From an archaeon (GTDB lineage: Archaea; Nanobdellota; Nanobdellia; Woesearchaeales; GW2011-AR9): DNA of 5,248 nucleotides. The notes beneath the pieces were generated by a model. That model worked only from the letters and a program-made list of their open reading frames with translations, ran no database searches and was not told the origin of the DNA. Below are positions 1 through 3,708 of the stretch, piece after piece. The stretch covers positions 1 through 5,248 of the forward strand of contig JAGVMW010000137.1 in the NCBI GenBank assembly GCA_020053615.1, written 5' to 3'. A program made the translations under genes and the position numbers. Positions within the stretch are counted from its first letter, which is position 1. The number at the start of each line of letters is the position of its first letter.

Positions 1-113
1 AGATGCAACTATCGCATCTCAGCCCAGAAAATCACTCTCGATTTTTCTGGGCAGTGGTGATAATGGTGCTATCACTCACTTTTTGGACTGTGCCGGTAAA
101 CCGATAGTTTTTT
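1..113 (+). ncRNA. Tandem-hairpin block, possible 3' end of a structured RNA
   Basis: No open reading frame is convincing here. Three hairpins follow each other: AGATGC (1-6) with GCATCT (14-19); GCCCAGAAAA (22-31) with TTTTCTGGGC (43-52); and AGTGGTGATA (53-62) with TATCAC plus CACT (70-80, one bulged T). In addition AACTATCG (7-14) could pair with CGATAGTT (102-109) and close the whole set, in competition with the first hairpin. A T-rich tract follows at once. This is what the 3' part of a structured RNA or a complex terminator would look like. I do not recognise the family; the usual signatures of 5S, SRP and RNase P RNA are absent. The 5' end may lie outside the window. Confidence 0.33.
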
Positions 114-129
114 ATTTTTATTTATTTTA
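108..129 (+). terminator. T-rich archaeal terminator
   Basis: Six T's followed by T-runs broken only by single A's directly after the tandem hairpins. Archaeal RNA polymerase stops at such tracts. The same AT-rich stretch may also supply the promoter of the gene starting at 153. Confidence 0.5.
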
Positions 130-152
130 TCGTATGTAAAGAGGTGAAACAG

Positions 153-383
153 ATGCATAGAATTAAGTCAGCGATAATGATTGTACTTCTTATAGGAGTA
201 ATCGGAGTTATTGGATTTATGATGGGTGGTAATTCTGGAGTAACCAGCGCGATTGTAGCTGAAACTGTTGCCTGCTATGAAGATTCTGATTGCGATGATA
301 GAATTGCCCAGACTGAAGATATTTGCAAGAATCCCGGGACTAATAATGCACTATGTGTGAGCAGAGCGATAAAGAAGAATTAA
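153..383 (+). CDS. Small membrane-anchored or exported protein with a DSDCDD Cys motif
   Basis: 76 residues. The N-terminus has two basic residues, then a hydrophobic segment at about 7-24, so it is either a single membrane anchor or an uncleaved signal; the rest would lie outside the cell. The outer part holds four cysteines (41, 47, 58, 68) in an arrangement CYEDSDCDD...TEDIC...C. This resembles the short acidic Cys modules (DxDCDDG...TxDxC) common in surface proteins of DPANN archaea, where the Cys pairs probably form disulfides and the Asp cluster may bind metal; here the usual Gly after DCDD is Arg. The start is ATG 153, because GAGGTG at 141-146 sits six bases upstream; an upstream in-frame GTG at 144 is part of that ribosome site. 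It converges with the regulator gene at 419. The specific role is unknown. Confidence 0.75.
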   Translation: MHRIKSAIMIVLLIGVIGVIGFMMGGNSGVTSAIVAETVACYEDSDCDDRIAQTEDICKNPGTNNALCVSRAIKKN

Positions 384-418
384 TTCAAAAAAAATAAAAG
401 CTATATTAAAAAAAAAGA
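384..418 (-). terminator. Terminator region between convergent genes
   Basis: The 35 bases between the two stop codons contain A8 and A9 runs, which read as U-tracts on the minus strand and would end the regulator transcript. GCTATA (400-405) and TATAGC (420-425) flank the second run and could form a weak stem. Confidence 0.5.
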
Positions 419-691
419 TTATAGCATTGTTCTTATGCTTTCGATGTTAGAAGCAATATCCGTACCTTTCTTGGTCAACTCTAATAATTTTAAACGGCCT
501 TCTTTTTTAAACCGAATCAATTCAGCTTTCTGCATTTCCTGCAATATCTTCACCACATGTGAATACGTGCAGTCTATCTGCTTCGCCAGAACTGAAGCAT
601 AGACATTGGCATCAGCGTTTTTTAGCTCGACCAACATCATAGCGGGTTTTTCTCGGAAAAACACGTCAAAAATACCCTTCTTTTTAATCAA
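419..691 (-). CDS. Winged helix-turn-helix transcriptional regulator (MarR-like)
   Basis: 90 residues, the length of a single winged-helix domain. Residues 30-59 read as helix-turn-helix (NVYASVLAKQIDCTYSHVVK, then a second helix ending at AELI); 60-74 give the basic beta wing (RFKKEGRLKLLELTKKG), followed by a short C-terminal helix. This is the layout of small archaeal MarR/ArsR-type DNA-binding proteins, which usually act as dimers. No ligand or metal site is evident. The start is TTG at 691: upstream ATG and GTG codons run into stops, and GGGGGTG at 698-704 (minus strand) is a good ribosome site six bases away. A TATA box lies at 751-758, and repeated ACCTATA motifs upstream suggest autoregulation. 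The regulated genes are not known. Confidence 0.8.
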   Translation of the reverse strand: MIKKKGIFDVFFREKPAMMLVELKNADANVYASVLAKQIDCTYSHVVKILQEMQKAELIRFKKEGRLKLLELTKKGTDIASNIESIRTML

Positions 692-697
692 TTTAAC

Positions 698-704
698 ACC
701 CCCG
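698..704 (-). promoter_or_regulatory. Ribosome site deciding a TTG start
   Basis: GGGGGTG on the minus strand, six bases before TTG 691. It is complementary to the anti-Shine-Dalgarno end of archaeal 16S rRNA and supports the unusual TTG start of the regulator. Confidence 0.55.
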
Positions 705-742
705 ATATTTTTCCATCCCCACCTCTCGAAAAATTAGGGCAG

Positions 743-822
743 GATAGGTATATTTAAACATTTAGACACTTAAACCTATATTTTGTAACCTATATTTAAA
801 AGTTGCTATATAGAGTATAGGT
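743..822. promoter_or_regulatory. Repeated ACCTATA motifs, candidate operator
   Basis: AACCTATATTT occurs twice in direct orientation (773-783 and 787-797), 14 bases apart. The inverted form occurs as ATAGGTATA (744-752) and TATAGGT (816-822). A second TTTAAATA (793-800, minus) lies inside the second copy. Clustered half-sites around and upstream of the regulator's promoter are what an autoregulating winged-helix protein would bind. The binding is inference. Confidence 0.4.
751..758 (-). promoter_or_regulatory. TATA box of the winged-helix regulator
   Basis: TTTAAATA on the minus strand matches the archaeal consensus. With 26-27 bases to the start site, transcription would begin near 728, giving a leader of about 36 bases that holds the ribosome site. 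Confidence 0.6.
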
Positions 823-896
823 GAATTTGTTAAACAAATATATTTTATCCTCTGATAATTTTTACATTCAGTTTAAAGTTCTGTTACATCATTTAC

Positions 897-906
897 AAAA
901 AAAAAA
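897..906 (-). terminator. Terminator of tRNA-Leu
   Basis: Ten A's on the plus strand give a U10 tract nine bases after the discriminator base of the minus-strand tRNA. Confidence 0.65.
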
Positions 907-928
907 GAAATGAGTGCGGGGAAAGGGA

Positions 929-1017
929 ATTTCGTGCTGTTACGTCGTCTTGCGTGTGATAAGAGGGATTTCCGTATGAATATCCCTCGGACGCACGTTC
1001 GCATAGCGTAACTTGCA
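929..1017 (-). other. tRNA-Leu intron 2 (T-loop site 59/60), 89 bases
   Basis: The insert splits the T-loop between A59 and U60. Exon TTCG (1023-1020) pairs with CGAA near the intron 3' end as central helix; bulges are AA|T and AT|T; the T-stem GGG/CCC is the outer helix. Inner helices TGC/GCA and GTTACG (1012-1007)/CGTAAC (944-939) follow. Site 59/60 is a known non-canonical site in some archaea, chiefly crenarchaea. Confidence 0.85.
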
Positions 1018-1049
1018 TTCGAACCCTCGAACCCACTAAGGGACAGGAT

Positions 1050-1090
1050 AACTTACATCCAGCTTCAGTAGCCGGTGTTCCTCTGATGGG
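1050..1090 (-). other. tRNA-Leu intron 1 (canonical site 37/38), 41 bases
   Basis: The insert lies between G37 and A38. Exon CTTA (1096-1093) pairs with intron TAAG (1055-1052) as the four-base central helix of a BHB fold. The 3' bulge is TT|A; the 5' bulge is AG|CC, one base longer than ideal. Inner stem CATC/GATG closes the intron hairpin. Confidence 0.85.
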
Positions 1091-1154
1091 CTTAAGTCCT
1101 GCGCGTTTGACCAAGCTTTGCTATCCCCGCGCAAAGTTGTGAAACTGTGAGTAG

Positions 1155-1162
1155 TATATAAA
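1155..1162 (-). promoter_or_regulatory. TATA box of tRNA-Leu
   Basis: TTTATATA on the minus strand; its centre lies about 28 bases from the first tRNA base at 1130, so transcription would begin at or next to the mature 5' end. Confidence 0.65.
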
Positions 1163-1213
1163 ATTAATTGCTGTAATTTGAAGTTACAAGAAAATATTTT
1201 TCATTCATTCAAC

Positions 1214-1221
1214 AAAAAAAA
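1214..1221 (-). terminator. U8 tract after a GC-rich stem
   Basis: Eight A's on the plus strand follow, on the minus strand, the nine-pair GGGGTCCAA stem with six bases between, like an intrinsic terminator. Confidence 0.5.
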
Positions 1222-1318
1222 GATGAAGGGGTCCAAAACGGGGGGTGAGGGTAGTAGAATAGGTTGGACCCCAATCAATGGAATATGTGAACATCTATCG
1301 CCTCTTTTTCCCTACTTT
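1214..1318 (-). ncRNA. Candidate small RNA with a C-rich loop
   Basis: The stretch 1131-1442 has no protein gene. Within it a minus-strand unit can be read: TATA box at 1339-1346, predicted start near 1316, a nine-pair stem GGGGTCCAA (1272-1264) with TTGGACCCC (1236-1228), an outer GAT/ATC pairing, and a U8 tract at 1221-1214. The 27-base loop is pyrimidine-rich (CTACCCTCACCCCCCG). Promoter, stem and U-tract in order suggest an independent short RNA of about 100 bases. I see no C/D or H/ACA boxes and do not recognise it. It could also be only a terminator for an unseen transcript. The remaining bases 1347-1442 show nothing I can support apart from the TTTAAGCTT repeated at 1388 and 1442. Confidence 0.35.
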
Positions 1319-1338
1319 CGTTAGTAAAACAGTATTAA

Positions 1339-1346
1339 TATATAAA
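1339..1346 (-). promoter_or_regulatory. TATA box of the candidate small RNA
   Basis: TTTATATA on the minus strand, identical to the tRNA-Leu box; no protein gene lies within reach downstream, so an RNA is the likely product. Confidence 0.4.
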
Positions 1347-1442
1347 TGTTACGTTTTTGTATACTGGTTGAGGTTGAAATAGGTGGTTTTAAGCTTATTT
1401 TAGAAAAGAGAGGTCAGAAAAGACAATATTCCATAAATAGCT

Positions 1443-1766
1443 TTAAGCTTGTTTGACTAATTGATCCAAGCTGATTCTATGACTTTGTTCTAAGCGTTCA
1501 CGGAGAACTTTTAGCTTATTAATATCATGTGAACAGAAAGGCAAAGCAATTTCAGATGTTCCAAATCTCGAACGATAATTTGTAGCTGGAAGATAATTTG
1601 CTTTAGTACATATTGTCTCCACTTTTTCAGCATCTACTTTACATCTTACTCCAATTATTAAAGCATCATAAGGATGACTGTCTGTTTTTCCACAGACAGA
1701 ACAAGCTCCATGCACTTTATATTCTCTCACTGCCGTTACTGGTACAGAATTGTAATGTATTCCCAT
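1443..1766 (-). CDS. Small Cys-containing protein, possible zinc ribbon
   Basis: 107 residues. The frame runs further upstream to an ATG at 1826, but GAGGTGA at 1771-1777 (minus strand) sits four bases before ATG 1766, so this inner start is preferred. Cysteines are at 22, 25, 42, 53 and 78, with His at 80. The first pair, ACSVCGKTD, looks like a zinc knuckle, and C78-x-H80 could supply the other ligands; this is inference from spacing only. The C-terminal third (82-107) is charged and helical. A TATA box at 1806-1814 would start the transcript near 1784, just ahead of the ribosome site. I do not recognise the family. Its neighbours (a tRNA, candidate RNAs, a LAGLIDADG protein) do not fix a role. 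Confidence 0.72.
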   Translation of the reverse strand: MGIHYNSVPVTAVREYKVHGACSVCGKTDSHPYDALIIGVRCKVDAEKVETICTKANYLPATNYRSRFGTSEIALPFCSHDINKLKVLRERLEQSHRISLDQLVKQA

Positions 1767-1805
1767 CTTATCACCTCTCGTTTTTTTAGAAGAATTTAAT
1801 TCTGG

Positions 1806-1814
1806 TTTAAAATA
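1806..1814 (-). promoter_or_regulatory. TATA box of the Cys-containing protein gene
   Basis: TATTTTAAA on the minus strand; a start near 1784 leaves a leader of about 17 bases with the ribosome site. The box reads TTTAAAATA on the other strand and could also serve a plus-strand transcript into the structured block at 1856. Confidence 0.45.
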
Positions 1815-1849
1815 CTTGTCGAGCATTGAGCAGTAAGAAAATTAGGAAT

Positions 1850-2060
1850 AAAAACGTAATACTTCAGCATCCTGACGTGAAGCGTTACCGTCTTCTCGCT
1901 TCTTGCTGTGTTTTACCGAGAGCAGACATCTCCGTAGGAGCCTTCCCTCTGTCAGCTTCGCAGTAAACTTCGAAGAGGCTCGACCTACACTCGACTGTGG
2001 TCTCTTTATATTGCTGATGCAATATGATGACGGTAACGCTTCAGATTGCTGAAGTATTAC
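1850..2060 (-). ncRNA. Structured RNA candidate closed by a long two-part stem
   Basis: The two ends are complementary: GTAATACTTCAGCA (1856-1869) with 2047-2060 is a perfect 14-pair helix, and TGAAGCGTTACCGTC (1878-1892) with 2029-2043 is a perfect 15-pair helix. An asymmetric internal loop of 8 and 3 bases separates them. Inside are a seven-pair hairpin ATATTGC-TGAT-GCAATAT (2008-2025) and a ten-pair helix 1934-1943 with 1976-1988 (three bulged bases). The block is visibly GC-richer than its flanks and has no gene-like frame. The minus strand is preferred: an AT-rich box at 2080-2087 would start transcription near 2057-2060, and a U5 tract (1854-1850) directly follows the closing stem. Signatures of SRP, RNase P and group I intron RNA were looked for and not found. 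A non-autonomous mobile element with terminal inverted repeats is the main alternative. Confidence 0.5.
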
Positions 2061-2074
2061 ATAAAAAACGTATG

Positions 2075-2082
2075 TTTTAAAA
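2075..2082 (+). promoter_or_regulatory. TATA box of the LAGLIDADG gene
   Basis: TTTTAAAA; a start near 2105 leaves a short leader with GAGGG at 2109-2113 before ATG 2118. Confidence 0.45.
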
Positions 2083-2117
2083 ATAAAGTTAAAGACTTAC
2101 GATAAAATGAGGGTTTA

Positions 2118-2843
2118 ATGATGAATAAAAACTATTCTTTAATCACTATTAATCATCTTAGTAAGTTTAAAATTAATAAATTAGGAGATAAGTTTTGCTT
2201 AAGCTTAAGTAACTGCAAAAATAAAGTATTAATCTCTCTCCCATTTGTGCTTGATGAAAGAGTTGGTTCACTGGCAGGGATGATGCCTGATGGTAGTCTA
2301 ATTAAAGATTTGAAGAGAGTTTACTTTACTCAAAAGAAAGACTTTAGGAAAATTCTCCAATTTAGAGGATTACTCATTGAATTATTCTCTCCTACAAACA
2401 AAGTTTTTATTCGTGACGGACACAACGCATTCGATGCTTATACAAATTCGACAGTCTTAGCTAATTTCCTGTATCATGTCTTAGATTTTAGCAAATCTGA
2501 TGAAGAGATGAAAGTTCCAAAATGGATGTTCCTATCTCCAGACTCAGTTAAGAGAGCATATTTGAGAGAGGCTTTTGCAATGGAAGGAACAATATTTAAA
2601 TCGTTAAAAGAAATAAGGTTTATTACCAAAGATAAAGATTATGCTTTAGGAATACAAGCATTGCTTAACAGCTTAAAGATAGGTTCTTTTGTTCAAACAA
2701 GAATAGGTGGAACACATAGAACCATACAATATCGAGTATCTATATATCGCAAAGAAAATTTTGAGAAGTTTAAAGAGATTGGTTTTACTAGCCTATTACA
2801 TGTAGAGCGATTTAATCTTATATGCCAGAAATATCAAATCTAA
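2118..2843 (+). CDS. LAGLIDADG family homing endonuclease-like protein
   Basis: 241 residues, the length of a single-chain protein with two LAGLIDADG repeats. The first motif is LAGMMPDGS at 52-60, with Asp 58 at the catalytic acidic position; the second is LREAFAMEGT at 149-158, with Glu 156 in that place. Each is followed by a basic strand region (LKRVYFTQKK; LKEIRFITKD) as in the DNA-binding saddle of the family. Both acidic residues remain, so activity is possible, but maturase or domesticated roles are known for relatives. It is not inside a host gene: a structured RNA block lies upstream and tRNA-iMet follows 49 bases after the stop. Two ATGs are adjacent (2118, 2121); GAGGG at 2109-2113 lies four and seven bases away, so either could be used. 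Confidence 0.85.
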   Translation: MMNKNYSLITINHLSKFKINKLGDKFCLSLSNCKNKVLISLPFVLDERVGSLAGMMPDGSLIKDLKRVYFTQKKDFRKILQFRGLLIELFSPTNKVFIRDGHNAFDAYTNSTVLANFLYHVLDFSKSDEEMKVPKWMFLSPDSVKRAYLREAFAMEGTIFKSLKEIRFITKDKDYALGIQALLNSLKIGSFVQTRIGGTHRTIQYRVSIYRKENFEKFKEIGFTSLLHVERFNLICQKYQI

Positions 2844-2846
2844 ACC

Positions 2847-2860
2847 AAATCTTTTTAAAC
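2847..2860 (+). promoter_or_regulatory. Promoter of initiator tRNA-Met
   Basis: AAATCTTTTTAAAC with TATA core 2852-2859. The identical 14-base element recurs at 3023-3036. The matching offset predicts a start at 2882, the first base of an extra copy of AGCGGGG. Confidence 0.6.
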
Positions 2861-2881
2861 GGTGCTCATTTCTAAGCTTTC

Positions 2882-2888
2882 AGCGGGG
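2882..2888 (+). repeat. Second copy of the tRNA-iMet 5' acceptor strand
   Basis: AGCGGGG is present at 2882-2888 and again at 2893-2899, eleven bases apart. Both can pair with the 3' acceptor strand CCCCGCT (2988-2994). Confidence 0.8.
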
Positions 2889-2892
2889 TTAT

Positions 2893-2995
2893 AGCGGGGA
2901 TTTGTAGAGATTTCTCGCAAACCGCAATAGGGAAGCTAGGAGTACCCGATGGGCTCATAACCCATAAATCGAAGGTTCAAATCCTTCCCCCGCTA
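2893..2995 (+). tRNA. Initiator tRNA-Met (CAU) with an intron at 7/8
   Basis: Exons 2893-2899 and 2928-2995 give a 75-base tRNA. The acceptor AGCGGGG/CCCCGCT has A1-U72 and discriminator A at 2995. The anticodon stem ATGGG/CCCAT holds the three G-C pairs of initiators around loop CTCATAA. The T-arm is GAAGG-TTCAAAT-CCTTC. These marks are known features of archaeal initiator tRNA and argue against elongator Met or Ile2. The D-arm reads U8 A9, GGG, a loop containing TAGGA, then CCC. CCA is not encoded. A second copy of the acceptor strand at 2882 could replace exon 1, with a 39-base insert, but the intron fold is better with the copy at 2893. The promoter at 2847-2860 points to a start at 2882. 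Confidence 0.9.
2900..2927 (+). other. tRNA-iMet intron between positions 7 and 8, 28 bases
   Basis: A BHB fold without a clear outer helix: GCGG (2894-2897) pairs with CCGC (2922-2925); 5' bulge GG|A (2898-2900) and 3' bulge AA|T (2926-2928) have three bases each; inner helix TTTG (2901-2904)/CAAA (2918-2921), then a GAG/CTC stem-loop. Cutting each bulge after its second base yields a correct U8 A9 junction. Confidence 0.8.
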
Positions 2996-3022
2996 ATCCT
3001 TTCTTTATATGCTACAATCACT

Positions 3023-3036
3023 AAATCTTTTTAAAC
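3023..3036 (+). promoter_or_regulatory. Promoter of the 3058 gene, leaderless spacing
   Basis: AAATCTTTTTAAAC, identical to the tRNA-iMet promoter. The TATA centre lies 26-27 bases before ATG 3058 and there is no ribosome site, so the mRNA probably starts at or next to the start codon. Confidence 0.6.
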
Positions 3037-3057
3037 TGATTCTAAGTTTATTCTTCT

Positions 3058-3471
3058 ATGAAAATCGTCATCTGCGGGAGCATGACTCTAGCTCAAAAAA
3101 TGCTGGAAGCAGAAAGAGAACTTCAGAGTAGAGGACATCAAATAATTCTTCCGGAATTTGTCAGGGAATATGCTGTTTTGGAAAATGCGGAAGATAGACA
3201 TAGTGAATCGGCAAAGAATAAAGTTAAATATGGTCTTATTCGACAATATTTTGAGAAGATAAGAGAAAGCGATGCAGTTCTGGTACTCAACGAAGAAAGG
3301 CACGGAATCCCTGATTATATTGGAGGAAATTCTTTCTTGGAAATGGGATTTGCGCATGTGTTGGTGAAAGAAATTTATCTTCTTAATCCAATTCCGAAGA
3401 TGAGCTATACTGATGAGATTAGAGCGATGCGGCCGATAGTAATCAACAGAGATTACAATCTTATCAAATAG
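3058..3471 (+). CDS. Nucleoside 2-deoxyribosyltransferase-fold protein
   Basis: 137 residues, near the usual size of the family. The N-terminus MKIVICGSMT is the first beta strand and phosphate-type loop of this Rossmann-like fold. SDAVLVLNEE (71-80) is the central strand. G89-G90-N91-S92...E95-M96-G97...A99 matches the conserved segment in which the Glu is the catalytic nucleophile of deoxyribosyltransferases. The C-terminus EIRAMRPIVI (120-129) is a common ending of archaeal members. Such enzymes move or hydrolyse deoxyribose or ribose on nucleosides or nucleotides. The substrate here cannot be told, and many archaeal homologues are uncharacterised. ATG 3058 follows a pyrimidine-rich stretch without a ribosome site, which fits a leaderless transcript. 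The stop codon touches the TATA box of tRNA-Arg. Confidence 0.78.
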   Translation: MKIVICGSMTLAQKMLEAERELQSRGHQIILPEFVREYAVLENAEDRHSESAKNKVKYGLIRQYFEKIRESDAVLVLNEERHGIPDYIGGNSFLEMGFAHVLVKEIYLLNPIPKMSYTDEIRAMRPIVINRDYNLIK

Positions 3472-3479
3472 TTTTAAAA
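3472..3479 (+). promoter_or_regulatory. TATA box of tRNA-Arg
   Basis: TTTTAAAA begins at the base after the TAG stop of the preceding gene. Its centre is 29-30 bases before the tRNA 5' end at 3505, so at most a few leader bases are expected. Confidence 0.55.
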
Positions 3480-3504
3480 ATCGGCGTCGTTTTCTACATC
3501 TCGT

Positions 3505-3611
3505 GCCCTCATAGTCTAGCTTGGATGTCTTTAATCTTTGGATTGAAGAGAAAGCCAATAGAATACGAGCTTGCGGAGCTTGGGACCGGGGTTCAAATCC
3601 CCGTGAGGGCG
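3505..3611 (+). tRNA. tRNA-Arg (anticodon GCG) with a D-loop intron
   Basis: Exons 3505-3526 and 3560-3611 give a 74-base tRNA. The acceptor is GCCCTCA/TGAGGGC with discriminator G at 3611. The anticodon stem CGAGC/GCTTG encloses the loop TTGCGGA, so the anticodon is GCG, which reads CGC. The T-arm is CGGGG-TTCAAAT-CCCCG; CCA is not encoded. The D-arm reads GTCT, loop AGCTTGGATA with the GG pair, then GAAT. This stem is weak (G10-U25, U11-A24, C12-A23 mismatch, U13-G22) although its length is normal. Confidence 0.9.
3527..3559 (+). other. tRNA-Arg D-loop intron (about 20/21), 33 bases
   Basis: Exon TTGG (3521-3524) pairs with CCAA (3555-3558) as central helix, and CTTT (3529-3532) with AAAG (3551-3554) as inner helix. 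The 5' bulge is ATGT and the 3' bulge begins TAG. Ends could shift by one base: keeping A21 gives the limits listed, while a strict cut after the second base of the 3' bulge would remove A21. An alternative internal stem TCTTTAATC/GATTGAAGA competes. Confidence 0.72.
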
Positions 3612-3632
3612 CATATTTTAAAATCGAAAATG

Positions 3633-3688
3633 CTTTGGTGAAAATCTCGCTAAAAGTTATAAGATGCTAATCTTCATTTTCACCAAAG
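3633..3688. repeat. 13-base inverted repeat flanking a TATA-like box
   Basis: CTTTGGTGAAAAT (3633-3645) and ATTTTCACCAAAG (3676-3688) are perfect inverted copies 30 bases apart. Between them lie TTATAA (3657-3662) and a small AAGAT-GCTA-ATCTT stem (3661-3674). If TTATAA is the promoter of the 3709 gene, the start falls near 3686 and the repeats bracket the promoter, like a looping operator. If transcription starts upstream, the RNA leader would form a long hairpin ending eight bases before the ribosome site. Confidence 0.55.
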
Positions 3689-3708
3689 TCAAAATTGAGG
3701 TGTTACAT

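Larger units (their letters stand above)
915..1130 (-). tRNA. tRNA-Leu (anticodon UAA) with two introns
   Basis: After removing two inserts the exons (1130-1091, 1049-1018, 928-915) give an 86-base class II tRNA. The acceptor is GCGGGGA with TCCCCGC and discriminator A at 915. The anticodon stem CAGGA/TCCTG encloses the loop CTTAAGA, so the anticodon is UAA. The long variable arm CCC-TTAGT-GGG is typical of leucine. The T-arm GAGGG-TTCGAAT-CCCTT is complete only when the second insert is removed. CCA is not encoded. The D-stem has an A12-C23 mismatch. A TATA box at 1155-1162 puts the predicted start at the first tRNA base or within two or three bases of it, so there is little or no 5' leader. 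A 73-codon open frame covering this locus is not a gene. Confidence 0.93.

Noticed and set aside
821..913. 30-codon GTG frame that could be leaderless from the box at 793-801
   Set aside because: No ribosome site, low-complexity Lys tail, and it runs into the tRNA-Leu terminator.
893..1114. Minus-strand open frame of 73 codons
   Set aside because: It lies across the exons and introns of tRNA-Leu and its terminator; the translation has no protein character.
1767..1826. N-terminal extension of the Cys-containing protein from ATG 1826
   Set aside because: The ribosome site at 1771-1777 and the TATA box at 1806-1814 fall inside it and point to ATG 1766.
2021..2054. C/D box guide RNA (ATGATGA at 2024-2030, CTGA at 2049-2052)
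   Set aside because: No C'/D' pair or flanking terminal stem of the right kind; both motifs fall inside the longer helices.
1850..2060. RNase P RNA, SRP RNA or group I intron
   Set aside because: The P4 strands of RNase P, the helix 8 loop motif of SRP RNA and the group I core are not present; only 8 bases separate the inner and outer closing helices.
2893..2995. tRNA as an integration site
   Set aside because: No integrase gene and no repeated tRNA 3' end in the window.
3088..3558. Minus-strand open frame of 156 codons
   Set aside because: It is antisense to the deoxyribosyltransferase-like gene and enters tRNA-Arg; rich in unlikely Phe, Ser and Ile runs.
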